Shown: piece after piece, positions 24,509 to 31,508 of the stretch | Layout: every line of letters begins with the position of its first letter | Numbering within the stretch: position 1 is the stretch's first letter | From: JBFXJF01 sp050175155 | GTDB lineage: Bacteria; Bacillota; Bacilli; Tepidibacillales; Tepidibacillaceae | NCBI GenBank assembly: GCA_050175155.1 | Contig: JBFXJF010000024.1 | Location: forward strand, 1 to 34,494 | Reading direction: 5' to 3' | Length of the DNA stretch: 34,494 nt | Made by a program: the position numbers and the translations under genes | The notes under the pieces: model-generated | What the model was told of the DNA's origin: nothing | Database searches by the model: none | Seen by the model: the letters and a program-made list of their open reading frames with translations, nothing else

Positions 24509-24537
24509 ACTCCGGATTGCTCCGGAGTATTTTTTAT
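24509..24537 (+). terminator. Rho-independent terminator, copy B
   Basis: ACTCCGG / CCGGAGT stem with 6-nt loop, then ATTTTTTATA. It is the same element as at 3312, with one loop base changed. Confidence 0.75.
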
Positions 24538-24690
24538 AAAAATAAGCGTTTCCACAATTTATGAAATCCTCACCGCTTTTTCGAAAACTTCCCAAACACA
24601 GATGGCTATTTTTCATTAATAGTAAACTTTTTCGAATACTTTGATACTGCAAAGTTATCATTATATGCTTGCTTTTTCCAATCAGGCCAT

Positions 24691-24722
24691 CAGTAACTCA
24701 GTCTCCTGTCACCGATAACTTT
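24691..24722. repeat. REP-like repeat (CTGTCACCG core), copy B
   Basis: Identical to 3494-3525 and 8434-8465. It lies between the terminator and the fic 3' end. Confidence 0.65.
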
Positions 24723-24752
24723 GAAATTTCAGCTCTACAACCCTCACAGTCA

Positions 24753-25832
24753 TTACCTCATTATGTCTAACAAATCATAAAATCTATATGTTTTATTTCT
24801 CTTTTTATCATCAGGATAAATTTTGCCAGATTTAATTAGTTTATCTACGTTATTTCTTACAGTATTGTAACTTATGCCTAATTTCTTTTGAATTGATGAA
24901 ATATCAAAAACAGGAGATTTAAAAATATATTTAACCAAATCAGTCCTTACTTTATATTTTTCTGAAGTTTTTAGCATCTCCTCATATAACTTTTCAATCC
25001 TTTCGAGCTTATTTATATAATGATCTGCTTGTAATATGGAACAACTTAAAAAGAATTTAATCCATTCCACCCAATTAGGATTTTCATTTCTTAAATTGTT
25101 AAGTAAATTATAATATTTATATTTATTTCTTTCTAACTCTTGACTTATATAAAAGGTTGGTTTATTAATAACTTCTTTATTTAATAAATAAAGTATTATT
25201 AGTATTCTGCCCATTCTACCATTACCATCTAAAAATGGATGTATTGTTTCAAACTGAGCATGAATAATAGCAGCTTTTACAAGATAACCTAGCTTATTGT
25301 CCATATTATCATCATTAATATATCTTTCCAAATTAGTAATGTAGTCTGGCAATAAATTAGCTTCAGGTGGTATATATGTAGCATCTTCAATTCTTGAAGA
25401 AGGACCTATAAAATTTTGGATTTTTCTATACTCACCTGGATTTCTATTCTCCCCTCTTGCATTCGCAAGAATAGTTTTATGTAAACCTAACAATAATCTA
25501 GTTGAAATAGGTAATACTTTTAGTAATTCAACGCCTTGTTCCAAAGCTTCCAAATAATTATGAACCTCAATTATATCAACCCTTTTATCACCTGTAATTT
25601 CAGAAGAAATAACTTCGTCAAATGTTGCCTGTGTTCCTTCTATCCTTGTAGATTGCAAAGATTCATCTAAAGAAAACATTAAAAATATTTCTTCACGTAT
25701 AGGTGACCTTTCCAATATTGAATTATATCTTTCAATTTTAACACGAGCATTTGTTTCTATCTTCATAATCTCTAATAAACTTTCTAGCGGTAAGTTGACT
25801 GGCAAGTACTCAGGATGAAATGGCTTTTTCAT
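24753..25832 (-). CDS. Fic-family AMP transferase (full length)
   Basis: A 359-aa Fic protein, expected to transfer AMP from ATP to a target hydroxyl. An N-terminal inhibitory motif (S/T)xxxE(G/N) is visible as STRIEG (61-66). The catalytic loop HPFLDGNGRMGR spans 198-209, with catalytic His198, and the flap region NPGEYR lies near 131-136. The C-terminal 90 residues contain a winged helix (SSIQKKLGISYNTVRNNVDK). This single-chain layout with a DNA-binding tail suggests a self-inhibited, autoregulated Fic. ATG 25832 is preferred over TTG 25838 because it sits next to GGGGG. It is the only intact copy; three others are fragments. Confidence 0.9.
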   Translation of the reverse strand: MKKPFHPEYLPVNLPLESLLEIMKIETNARVKIERYNSILERSPIREEIFLMFSLDESLQSTRIEGTQATFDEVISSEITGDKRVDIIEVHNYLEALEQGVELLKVLPISTRLLLGLHKTILANARGENRNPGEYRKIQNFIGPSSRIEDATYIPPEANLLPDYITNLERYINDDNMDNKLGYLVKAAIIHAQFETIHPFLDGNGRMGRILIILYLLNKEVINKPTFYISQELERNKYKYYNLLNNLRNENPNWVEWIKFFLSCSILQADHYINKLERIEKLYEEMLKTSEKYKVRTDLVKYIFKSPVFDISSIQKKLGISYNTVRNNVDKLIKSGKIYPDDKKRNKTYRFYDLLDIMR

Positions 25833-25846
25833 AAACAACCCCCAAT

Positions 25847-25944
25847 ATGAAATAGTATTTAAATATTACACGCATTATTTCACCTTCTTATATTTTATGA
25901 AATAATAATACCATAAATAATCAATATTACAATACTTATTTCAT
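25847..25944 (-). promoter_or_regulatory. fic promoter with four TGAAATA boxes
   Basis: On the minus strand TTGTAA (25927-25932), 16-nt spacer, TATTAT (25905-25910). Four boxes of ATGAAATA or its complement lie at 25847-25854, 25875-25882, 25897-25905 and 25936-25944, arranged as two inverted pairs. The outer two of these bracket the promoter (one upstream of -35, one at the end of -10). All four boxes are also present in copy C (30396-30495), at most one base changed. Binding by Fic's own winged helix is a plausible inference. Confidence 0.6.
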
Positions 25945-26085
25945 GTAAATCAATAATTTTACAGCTCCTATTCGCATATTATCTTCCTTTTTTGCTAAGT
26001 TCTCCTATACCCATAATAAAATTAAGTCACAAAACTTGAACTTTGCCCGTTCTCCATAAGTTAATTTTTGAAATATAATTATTAC

Positions 26086-26103
26086 CATTAGCATATGCTA
26101 ATG
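26086..26103. promoter_or_regulatory. Perfect 18-bp palindrome
   Basis: CATTAGCATATGCTAATG, a perfect dyad suited to a dimeric regulator. No intact gene start is adjacent; it lies between fic and the truncated HATPase gene, in the otherwise gene-free stretch 25945-26240. It may belong to a lost module. Confidence 0.45.
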
Positions 26104-26197
26104 CTTACTAATTCAAAAGAACAAAAGAAATATTTCGTTCCCTAATTTATTAACTTGCTATTAAAAATATTATTGTCAAATCTGTACTGCGTTTTTC

Positions 26198-26240
26198 CAT
26201 GGGAACCGGCAGACTTCCATGTAAGGTTAGTCACCAGTGT
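26198..26240. repeat. Possible REP-like sequence after HATPase gene
   Basis: Contains GGGAACCGGCAGACTTCCAT and AGTCACCAGTGTTTATT, with weak resemblance to the GGCACCGGCAG repeats. It lies immediately downstream of the truncated HATPase gene. Confidence 0.3.
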
Positions 26241-26855
26241 TTATTTTACTATTTCCCAATAACCCATCGCATCTGAACCTACTCGAACAATAACATTAGC
26301 TTCTTGGAGTTTTTTCATATTTCTTTCAATTGTTCTAATTGTTCTATTTAGCCTTTTACTTATTTCTGCCTGAGTGATGTATTTATCATTCTTAATGAGG
26401 TTAATAATATTTTTTTGTGTATTATTAATCTTGATCATTGTCTCACCGACATTCTCACCGACATTCTCACCGACATTCTTTATAGGGAAACTAACTTTTA
26501 AAAAATTTTGGCTAAACCTAAATATGCCTTTTTCATATACTTTTAATATTCTCTGTACACCCGATCCAAGTTGCTCAACTAATTTAACGTCTTTGAATAC
26601 CCTCATTAGTTCCTTATTTCTAGGTGCAGAAATTCCATCAAAAAATTCTCCTTGACTTAATTCTTGCGGCAAACCCCCTGACGATGTAATAACAAATCTA
26701 TCAGAGAATATTTCAAAAACTGGAGGTATTCCGTTAGAATAATCATTATGAATTATTGCATTAATAACAGCTTCCCTTAATGCTGTAGGATCCACCAAAC
26801 GCTTTTCTTTACGTACTGTTGATGTTCTCAATAACGCTAAAACGTGCATATTCAA
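26241..26855 (-). pseudogene. AlbA/Schlafen-HATPase regulator, N-terminally truncated
   Basis: Encodes the C-terminal part of a COG2865-type protein: an HATPase-like domain (LREAVINAIIHNDYS with the N-box Asn, ITSSGGLPQEL, KLVEQLGSGVQRILKVYEK) and a C-terminal winged helix (ITQAEISKRLNRTIRTIERN). Family members have about 200 more N-terminal residues with a Schlafen/AlbA_2 domain, absent here. The linker contains three 12-bp repeats (26439-26474) coding for GENV/VGEN units, which is common in this family. The 204-codon frame begins at a TTG without ribosome site; a promoter-like TTGTTC-N17-TAAAAT lies just upstream. It may make a protein, but it is not the native one. Confidence 0.65.
26439..26474 (-). 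repeat. Three 12-bp coding repeats (NVGE linker)
   Basis: Tandem units of ATTCTCACCGAC, the first with one substitution, encoding repeated NVGE on the minus strand. They sit in the linker between the HATPase-like and winged-helix parts. Confidence 0.8.
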
Positions 26856-26924
26856 ATAAAACTTTATAGTATTTTATCACATATTAAATATACGAACAAG
26901 TGTTTTTCCATTTTCTAAACTATT

Positions 26925-27086
26925 TTACTTAATCAACAAGACTATAGCATCCGATTTTTGTCGCATGCAATAAGAAACTAAGTCTTCCTTAAGGCTTTTA
27001 TCAGCACCACTGTCTTCAGCTATAGTTTCTGCACTTTTACCAATATTTATATATATGCCATTCTGTATTCGTTTAATATAGTCCAT
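26925..27086 (-). CDS. Small ORF (53 aa) next to DUF6119 remnant
   Basis: Starts MDYIKRIQNGIYINIGKSAE with GGAGTAGGAA upstream, and ends LLIK. It overlaps the stop of the DUF6119-like remnant by one base (TAATG). It may be a small protein or the shifted continuation of the broken gene upstream. No family is recognised. Confidence 0.35.
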   Translation of the reverse strand: MDYIKRIQNGIYINIGKSAETIAEDSGADKSLKEDLVSYCMRQKSDAIVLLIK

Positions 27087-27286
27087 TACATTCCTACTCC
27101 GCAAAACTTAACATGATCCACAAATTCATTATTAATTCTATACCATTTACCACCATTAATACAGTAGGCCTCATTATCAATACACAACTCCCCATATATG
27201 CATTTAAAGGCATTCCATGAGTGACGTTCCGAATCATCAATTGCGCTTACAGCTACTATTTTTCTAGATTTAATCTGCTTAGCACT
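27086..27286 (-). pseudogene. DUF6119 (TIGR04141-like) fragment
   Basis: A 66-codon open frame without a start. It reads RKIVAVSAIDDSERHSWNAF, KCIYGELCIDNEAYCINGGK, WYRINNEFVDHV. A Trp...Cys...Glu...Tyr-x-Leu/Ile-x-x-Gly-x-Trp-Tyr order is characteristic, as I recall it, of the sporadically distributed TIGR04141/DUF6119 family, whose members are about 500-600 aa and often lie in defence islands. Only this central segment remains. Confidence 0.5.
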
Positions 27287-27349
27287 TTAAGAGCATAATC
27301 TCTATATTACAGCATATATTATACCAAATATAAAAGGGCAGGTGATATA

Positions 27350-27652
27350 ATGTTTAATGATTTTATGACCATGGATATGTTGACTACCTTTACAGGACTA
27401 ACCGGTGCAGTTATGCTAATTGTACAATTTACAAAATCCCTAGTTAAAAACAAACTAGGTGACTCCTTTGTAAGAATTTACAGCTTTATTATCGCATTAC
27501 TTCTTACCTTCTTTTTTGCCAGAGGTGGCGACCAAGTCCAAGACATTATTCTAATGATTATAAATGCAATAATAATTACAATAGCAAGTGCAGGAGGCTA
27601 TGAAATCTTGACTGACCCAATGGCAACAAAAGAAAAGGGCAATAAAAAATGA
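27350..27652 (+). CDS. Small membrane protein, holin-like
   Basis: A 100-aa protein with three hydrophobic segments: MLTTFTGLTGAVMLIVQFT (about 9-27), IYSFIIALLLTFFFA (about 43-57) and IILMIINAIIITIASAGGYE (about 65-84), ending in a lysine-rich tail (KEKGNKK). Size, topology and charged C-terminus match phage holins of Bacillota. The ATG follows GCAGGTGA. No endolysin or other phage gene adjoins it, so it is probably a prophage leftover. Confidence 0.65.
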   Translation: MFNDFMTMDMLTTFTGLTGAVMLIVQFTKSLVKNKLGDSFVRIYSFIIALLLTFFFARGGDQVQDIILMIINAIIITIASAGGYEILTDPMATKEKGNKK

Positions 27653-27670
27653 TCATTCAGCTAGCGTTTT

Positions 27671-27770
27671 TACCTCATAATGTCTAACAAATCATAATCT
27701 ATATGTTTTATTTCTTTTTTTATCATCAGGATAAATTTTGCCGGATTTAATTAACTTATCTACGTTATTT
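27671..27770 (-). pseudogene. fic 3' tail, copy D
   Basis: About 100 bp matching the last codons of fic (24753-24860) with several differences, including a loss of two A in the ATCATAAAATC stretch. It breaks at 27770 into a REP-like GGTGACTGG sequence. It is more diverged than copies A-C, hence an older event. Confidence 0.75.
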
Positions 27771-27929
27771 CTTGGTGACTGGTAACGATACATTTCTTGC
27801 GCAAACATCACCTTTCCCCGTGACTGATTTTTTCCTGCACAATCTACCTTCTAAATTTGCTGTCGCAAGAATTAATACCTCATCTTTATTAAATGAGTTG
27901 AAAGAATTACCAAAGATATTCTTTAATGT

Positions 27930-27965
27930 CAGTTTCCTGTCACCGACATCTGTTAATAACTCAAG
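27930..27965. repeat. REP-like repeat (CTGTCACCG core)
   Basis: Contains CAGTTTCCTGTCACCGACAT and then AATAACTCAAG. It is related to the 3494-type unit and to the AACTCAAG end of the 24199 type. Confidence 0.55.
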
Positions 27966-28020
27966 TTTAATAAATTAACAAACAAAATCAGTCGCTATAA
28001 CCATCGAAATTTCAAGCAAG

Positions 28021-28062
28021 AATAGCTCAAGTCAATGGTGAATGATGCCTGTCACCGAACTC
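28021..28062. repeat. Composite REP-like repeat
   Basis: Combines CTCAAGTCAATGGTG (as at 24199) with GATGCCTGTCACCGA (as at 3494). This links the two repeat types as members of one family. Confidence 0.6.
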
Positions 28063-28115
28063 TTCATTTTCGGGTGTCTGGTAATTTTCGGGTGTTTACA
28101 CGGGCGTTTTCTATA

Positions 28116-28196
28116 TTAATTAATTATATCATTTTCCTCAATAATACTTACTCGAGTTTCAAGGTCTGAAACTCTGGTTTTTAAATCTTTACCCAT
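28116..28196 (-). CDS. Possible 26-aa coiled-coil peptide
   Basis: ATG 28196 behind GAGGA encodes MGKDLKTRVSDLETRVSIIE and six more residues. The LxTRVxxLxTRV heptad resembles the start of XhlA-type phage lysis proteins. It may be a genuine micro-ORF or the 5' fragment of such a gene; a holin-like gene is 460 bp away. Confidence 0.35.
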   Translation of the reverse strand: MGKDLKTRVSDLETRVSIIEENDIIN

Positions 28197-28207
28197 AAGA
28201 TATCCTC

Positions 28208-28500
28208 ACTTTATTCAAAAAGTATATTCAAAACGAATATCTATTTTGAATAGAGCATTTTTCAAATGATTTGCGAGACTTCTTTGTAAACTCAATTTTG
28301 AAATTCACATACTGACTGCCCGTATCATCAAGGGTGATTAAGCTAAAGGAAGAGCCAAATATCAATGTCCTTTCTGCATTTTTATCTTACAATAAACAAT
28401 CAAACAAGTATTTTGCAAATTTCAATATAATCCCAATAACTTCTGTTCCATCGACAACTCAAACAGGTTTATAAATAATGCAACTATTACATAGGTTAAC
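28208..28500. repeat. Duplicated segment, copy C (matches 2388-2677)
   Basis: Same sequence as 2388-2677 with about a dozen differences. It contains the 3' end of the SLOG-2 gene and a 9-bp inverted repeat (28225-28233 with 28244-28252). The matching stops at GGTTAAC, where copy A suffered its deletion. Confidence 0.9.
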
Positions 28501-28986
28501 TATTTGAATCTGCTGTTTTTTTGCATATCCTACAGTATACCTTGTTCCGCCATCACTTCCGTCATAATAACAAATTAATTTACTGCTATTGTTTACCATA
28601 TATCTGTTTCTTTCATGATAGCAGCTTGTATTAAAATGCTTATTTAGGGTAATTACCTCGTCACATTTGGGCAAAATATCAAAATACTTATCCCTATCCT
28701 GCTCTTTCCATCTAGCTGCTTGATCCTCAAAAGGCACTACAGCAATGAGTTTTATACTTATAGAATCTGTATATCGAATTATTTGTTTACATATAAGAAC
28801 CTGTTCAGCACATATTAAATCAAATCCATAACAAGCACCAAACATAAATGTATTATAGCCCTCTGATATTGCTTTATCAATTTCAATGTGCAAATTCTGC
28901 AATAAATTGGTGAATTCCTCTTTGTTTTTAGGTAGCTTTTCCGTTCTATGTCCGCTAAAACAAAGTGTTTTGTTTCTATCTCTCAT
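28459..28986 (-). CDS. SLOG-family protein (DUF1273-like), copy 2
   Basis: A 175-aa paralogue of the SLOG protein at 7175-7735: DRNKTLCFSGHRTEKLPKNK, FMFGACYGFDLICAEQVL, KLIAVVPFEDQAARWKEQDR and YYDGSDGGTRYTVGYAKK. The start ATG 28986 follows GGGGGAG. It is divergent from the XRE gene at 29117, with a perfect sigma-A promoter and operator-like palindromes between them. The C-terminus is shorter and different from copy 1 after VNLCN, because it runs into the repeated segment. In copy A of the mosaic this gene is deleted. It may sense a nucleotide ligand and be repressed by the XRE protein. Confidence 0.8.
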   Translation of the reverse strand: MRDRNKTLCFSGHRTEKLPKNKEEFTNLLQNLHIEIDKAISEGYNTFMFGACYGFDLICAEQVLICKQIIRYTDSISIKLIAVVPFEDQAARWKEQDRDKYFDILPKCDEVITLNKHFNTSCYHERNRYMVNNSSKLICYYDGSDGGTRYTVGYAKKQQIQIVNLCNSCIIYKPV

Positions 28987-29026
28987 AATCTCCCCCATAT
29001 ATAAATAGTATTTGTATTTAATACCG

Positions 29027-29080
29027 ATATAATTTATATCAATTATAAATTATATGACTATATTTGTCAATAATTATTGA
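29027..29080 (-). promoter_or_regulatory. SLOG-2 promoter with two operator-like palindromes
   Basis: On the minus strand TTGACA (29065-29070), 17-nt spacer, TATAAT (29042-29047): a perfect promoter. A palindrome with 12-bp arms (29027-29038 and 29044-29055, arm ATATAATTTATA) covers the -10. A 14-bp dyad TCAATAATTATTGA (29067-29080) covers the -35. A rightward -35-like TTGTCA (29064) and TATAAT (29090) may serve the XRE gene. Confidence 0.7.
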
Positions 29081-29116
29081 TATTATTTATATAATATTAA
29101 ATATGGGTGGTGTATT

Positions 29117-29437
29117 ATGGAGCGATTAAAAAAGTTACGTGAAGCAAAAAATATGACACAAGTACGTTTGGGGATTGAGCTTGGTGTATCACAAGAAACT
29201 ATTAGTGGCTATGAAATTGGAAAGGCTACACCTCCAGCTGATATGCTCGTAAAACTTGCAGATATTTTAGATACATCCGTTGATTATATACTTGGTAGAA
29301 CTGATAACAGATATTTAAATAAAATAAATAAATCTGATTTAAGTGATCAGGAACTTGAATTGATATTAATTTTTCGTAAATTGCCTAAAAATAAAAAAGA
29401 ACGTGGGATGGGTTTTTTAATTGGATTAGAAGATTAG
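29117..29437 (+). CDS. XRE-family repressor divergent from SLOG-2
   Basis: A 106-aa Cro/CI-type repressor. The HTH is complete: MERLKKLREAKNMTQVRLGI, ELGVSQETISGYEIGKATPP, then DILDTSVDYILGRTD as the closing segment. A helical tail (LSDQELELILIFRKLP, KKERGMGFLIGLE) may mediate dimerisation. The ATG follows GGGTGGTG. It likely binds the palindromes at 29027-29080, and was followed by an ImmA-like peptidase gene of which only the tail survives. If so, loss of the peptidase would leave the switch without its usual inactivation route. Confidence 0.85.
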   Translation: MERLKKLREAKNMTQVRLGIELGVSQETISGYEIGKATPPADMLVKLADILDTSVDYILGRTDNRYLNKINKSDLSDQELELILIFRKLPKNKKERGMGFLIGLED

Positions 29438-29463
29438 ATGGTAATATAAAATAAAGTCTGTAA

Positions 29464-29751
29464 GCGTTCGATGCACTTACAAGATATTCCAGCCTCCAAA
29501 AACAAATCAGTAAAAGAAGATGGAGGACAACGGAGCCTCTAGATGATATTTTTCCTCCTGAAAAAACTCAAATGCTAACTAAATGTCTTGATGTTTTGAT
29601 AGAAAACAACTTATTAGATAAGAATACATTTTTAGATGATATAGCCTTATCCAAAACTGATTTATGTAATATTATGGGTCTTTCACGAAACTATTTTGAA
29701 GATAATATTATTAATAAAGATTCCCTTGTGAAAAACAAACCGAAAAACTAA
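29464..29751 (+). pseudogene. ImmA/IrrE-like C-terminal remnant, copy C
   Basis: The same start-less frame as copy A (EPLDDIFPPEKTQML, LDVLIENNLL, IMGLSRNYF), directly downstream of the intact XRE gene. Copies A and C have the identical truncated 5' edge, so the loss of the HExxH part predates the duplication. Confidence 0.55.
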
Positions 29752-29789
29752 ATAAATCCTCCCATAGAAAAATTAACTGTGCAGATTTG

Positions 29790-29818
29790 ACTCCGGATTG
29801 CTCCGGAGTATTTTTTAT
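29790..29818 (+). terminator. Rho-independent terminator, copy C
   Basis: ACTCCGG / CCGGAGT stem with 6-nt loop and ATTTTTTATA. It ends the XRE transcript. Confidence 0.75.
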
Positions 29819-29971
29819 AAAAATAAGCGTTTCCACAATTTATGAAATCCTCACCGCTTTTTCGAAAACTTCCCAAACACCGATGGCTATTTTTCATTAA
29901 TAGTAAACTTTTTCGAATACTTTGATACTGCAAAGTTATCATTATATGCTTGCTTTTTCCAATCAGGCCAT

Positions 29972-30003
29972 CAGTAACTCAGTCTCCTGTCACCGATAAC
30001 TTT
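29972..30003. repeat. REP-like repeat (CTGTCACCG core), copy C
   Basis: Identical to the units at 3494, 8434 and 24691. Confidence 0.65.
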
Positions 30004-30033
30004 GAAATTTCAGCTCTACAACCCTCACAGTCA

Positions 30034-30383
30034 TTACCTCATTATGTCTAACAAATCATAAAATCTATATGTTTTATTTCTCTTTTTATCATCAGGATAA
30101 ATTTTGCCAGATTTAATTAGTTTATCTACGTTATTTCTTACAGTATTGTAACTTATGCCTAATTTCTTTTGAATTGATGAAATATCAAAAACAGGAGATT
30201 TAAAAATATATTTAACCAAATCAGTCCTTACTTTATATTTTTCTGAAGTTTTTAGCATCTCCTCATATAACTTTTCAATCCTTTCGAGCTAACACGAGCA
30301 TTTGTTTCTATCTTCATAATCTCTAATAAGCTTTCTAGCGGTAAGTTGACTGGCAAGTACTTAGGATGAAATGGTTTTTTCAT
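30034..30383 (-). pseudogene. fic with out-of-frame internal deletion, copy C
   Basis: Both ends of fic survive, but about 730 bp of the middle, including the catalytic loop, are gone. The first 31 codons (MKKPFHPKYLPVNLPLE to NARV) are joined at 30290/30291 to codons of the C-terminal helix. The junction is out of frame and reads SSKGLKSYMRRC, then stop. The promoter and all four TGAAATA boxes are retained upstream. Any product would be a peptide of about 43 residues; the C-terminal winged helix could be made only from an internal start. Confidence 0.85.
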
Positions 30384-30734
30384 AAATAACCCCCAATATG
30401 AAATAACATTTAAATATTACGCGCATTATTTCATCTTTTTATATTTTATGAAATAATAATACCATAAATAATCAATATTACAATACTTATTTCATGTAAA
30501 TCAATAATTTTACAACTCCTATTCGCATATTATTTACCTTTTTCGCTAAATTCTCCTATACCCATAATAAAATTAAGTTACAAAACAGTTATTTTTGCAA
30601 AATAAAATAAGCTGAAATCATCACAATTTCACCCCCTAAAATAAGTTAATAAAATGCAACATATCATTGCATTTTTAACGGCTATAACCAATGCAATTCC
30701 AACGAAAAATAAGTTAATTTGGGGTACCTGGCTC
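30384..30734. other. fic upstream region and hairpin, copy C
   Basis: 30384-30583 matches the fic upstream region of copy B, including the promoter and boxes. The remainder is unique and gene-free. It holds a 9-bp inverted repeat (30651-30659 AAAATGCAA with 30667-30675 TTGCATTTT) that may be a terminator for the MNT/HEPN unit on the minus strand or a plain hairpin. Confidence 0.6.
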
Positions 30735-30775
30735 TGTCAGCCATGGCACTGACGCTGTTTTAAGTGACAAGCTCA
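30735..30775. repeat. REP-like sequence next to MNT, copy C
   Basis: Contains CAGCCATGGCACTGACGCTG and AAGTGACAAGC, a diverged version of 3980-4022. Confidence 0.5.
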
Positions 30776-31101
30776 CTACGCAGGTATTGGTAATTCTATG
30801 CCCGTTTTAATTATTTCACTAACAATACCAACCGGTTGATTATAATCATCTAATGTAAATGGCTGTGGCTCAAGATCTATATCATAATCCATAGCATTCA
30901 ATAACAAAAAGTAAATTCCATCTACCCTATTCATATTTTTAAAATAATCAGAAAAATCGCTATATCTACATCGCTATATTTATGCGGATTTCCATTAGCA
31001 TAAGATCCAAATATAATTACTTTTTCAAAAGGTATTTCTTTACTTAATTTCATAACATAATCTTCAATTATTATTTGTATTGACTCAGGGATTCTATCCA
31101 T
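30776..31101 (-). pseudogene. MNT nucleotidyltransferase copy with frameshift
   Basis: A near-identical copy of 4024-4350, one base shorter: the A/T run at about 30952-30957 has lost a base relative to copy A. The frame breaks just after SDVDIAIF, so the catalytic DxD is made but the C-terminal half is not. The ribosome site and start (ATG 31101) are intact. No functional antitoxin is expected from this copy. Confidence 0.8.
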
Positions 31102-31119
31102 TTAAAAACCTCCTCTGTA

Positions 31120-31286
31120 TTATCCAACACAAATATTATGTATTCTTGGTCTGTATATAATGTATAGATTCCTTTAGTTAGTTTCTCTATCGATTGTTGG
31201 CACATAAATGCCACATACATATATCTACCACCGTCCATCATAACCCTTGCAGATTCCAAATCATATGTAGCTGCTTCTAACCAATA
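31120..31286 (-). pseudogene. HEPN fragment, copy C
   Basis: A copy of the HEPN half-gene at 4369-4569, further damaged. The 5' end is cut at a REP-like repeat (31287), so the first 15 or so codons are missing. A 10-bp deletion between direct TTCTTGGT repeats (about 31143-31150) shifts the frame near the end. What remains reads ESARVMMDGGRYMYVAFM and QQSIEKLTKGIYTLYTDQE. Confidence 0.8.
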
Positions 31287-31313
31287 ATAAGTTAATGCCT
31301 GGCACCGTCAGGC
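31287..31313. repeat. REP-like repeat (CTGGCACCG core)
   Basis: Contains AATGCCTGGCACCGTCAGG. It cuts the HEPN copy on one side and a gene fragment on the other. Confidence 0.6.
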
Positions 31314-31477
31314 TTCTGATTTTAAGATCTGTTTGAAAGTTTCCAAGTAATACATCCCTATTAAAAATATTTTTATCCTTTCCTGTAGGATTTAACTGAA
31401 CTAACCATTCAGCAACTATTTGATTTTTCTTCAAAATAATTTCAAATCCATACAAATAACAAACATTATTAATTAAA
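31314..31477 (-). pseudogene. Gene fragment enclosed by two REP-like repeats
   Basis: About 54 codons of good coding quality (NVCYLYGFEIILKKNQIVAE, then WLVQLNPTGKDKNIFNRDVL, ending TDLKIRS) with no start. Upstream the frame closes at a TGA inside the 31478 repeat; downstream it runs through the 31287 repeat to a stop. I do not recognise the family. It is an internal slice of a gene delimited by repeats at both ends. Confidence 0.5.
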
Positions 31478-31504
31478 ATAACTCAAGTGACAGGCACTGA
31501 TGCC
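31478..31504. repeat. REP-like repeat (GTGACAGGCAC core)
   Basis: Contains AACTCAAGTGACAGGCACTG. It lies 4 nt after the SEC-C gene stop (reading the minus strand). Confidence 0.6.
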
Positions 31505-31508
31505 CAAT

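Larger units (their letters stand above)
27771..28115. other. REP-bounded stretch without an identifiable gene
   Basis: A plus-strand frame (27772-27978) and a minus-strand frame (containing KDEVLILATANLEGRLC) are both open for a short distance, but neither has a ribosome site. REP-like sequences occur at 27930-27965 and 28021-28062. A decayed gene is likely; I cannot identify it. Confidence 0.4.

Noticed and set aside
27772..27978. 67-codon plus-strand ORF beginning at the fic tail
   Set aside because: It starts within a REP-like sequence, has no ribosome site, and reads like noncoding sequence.
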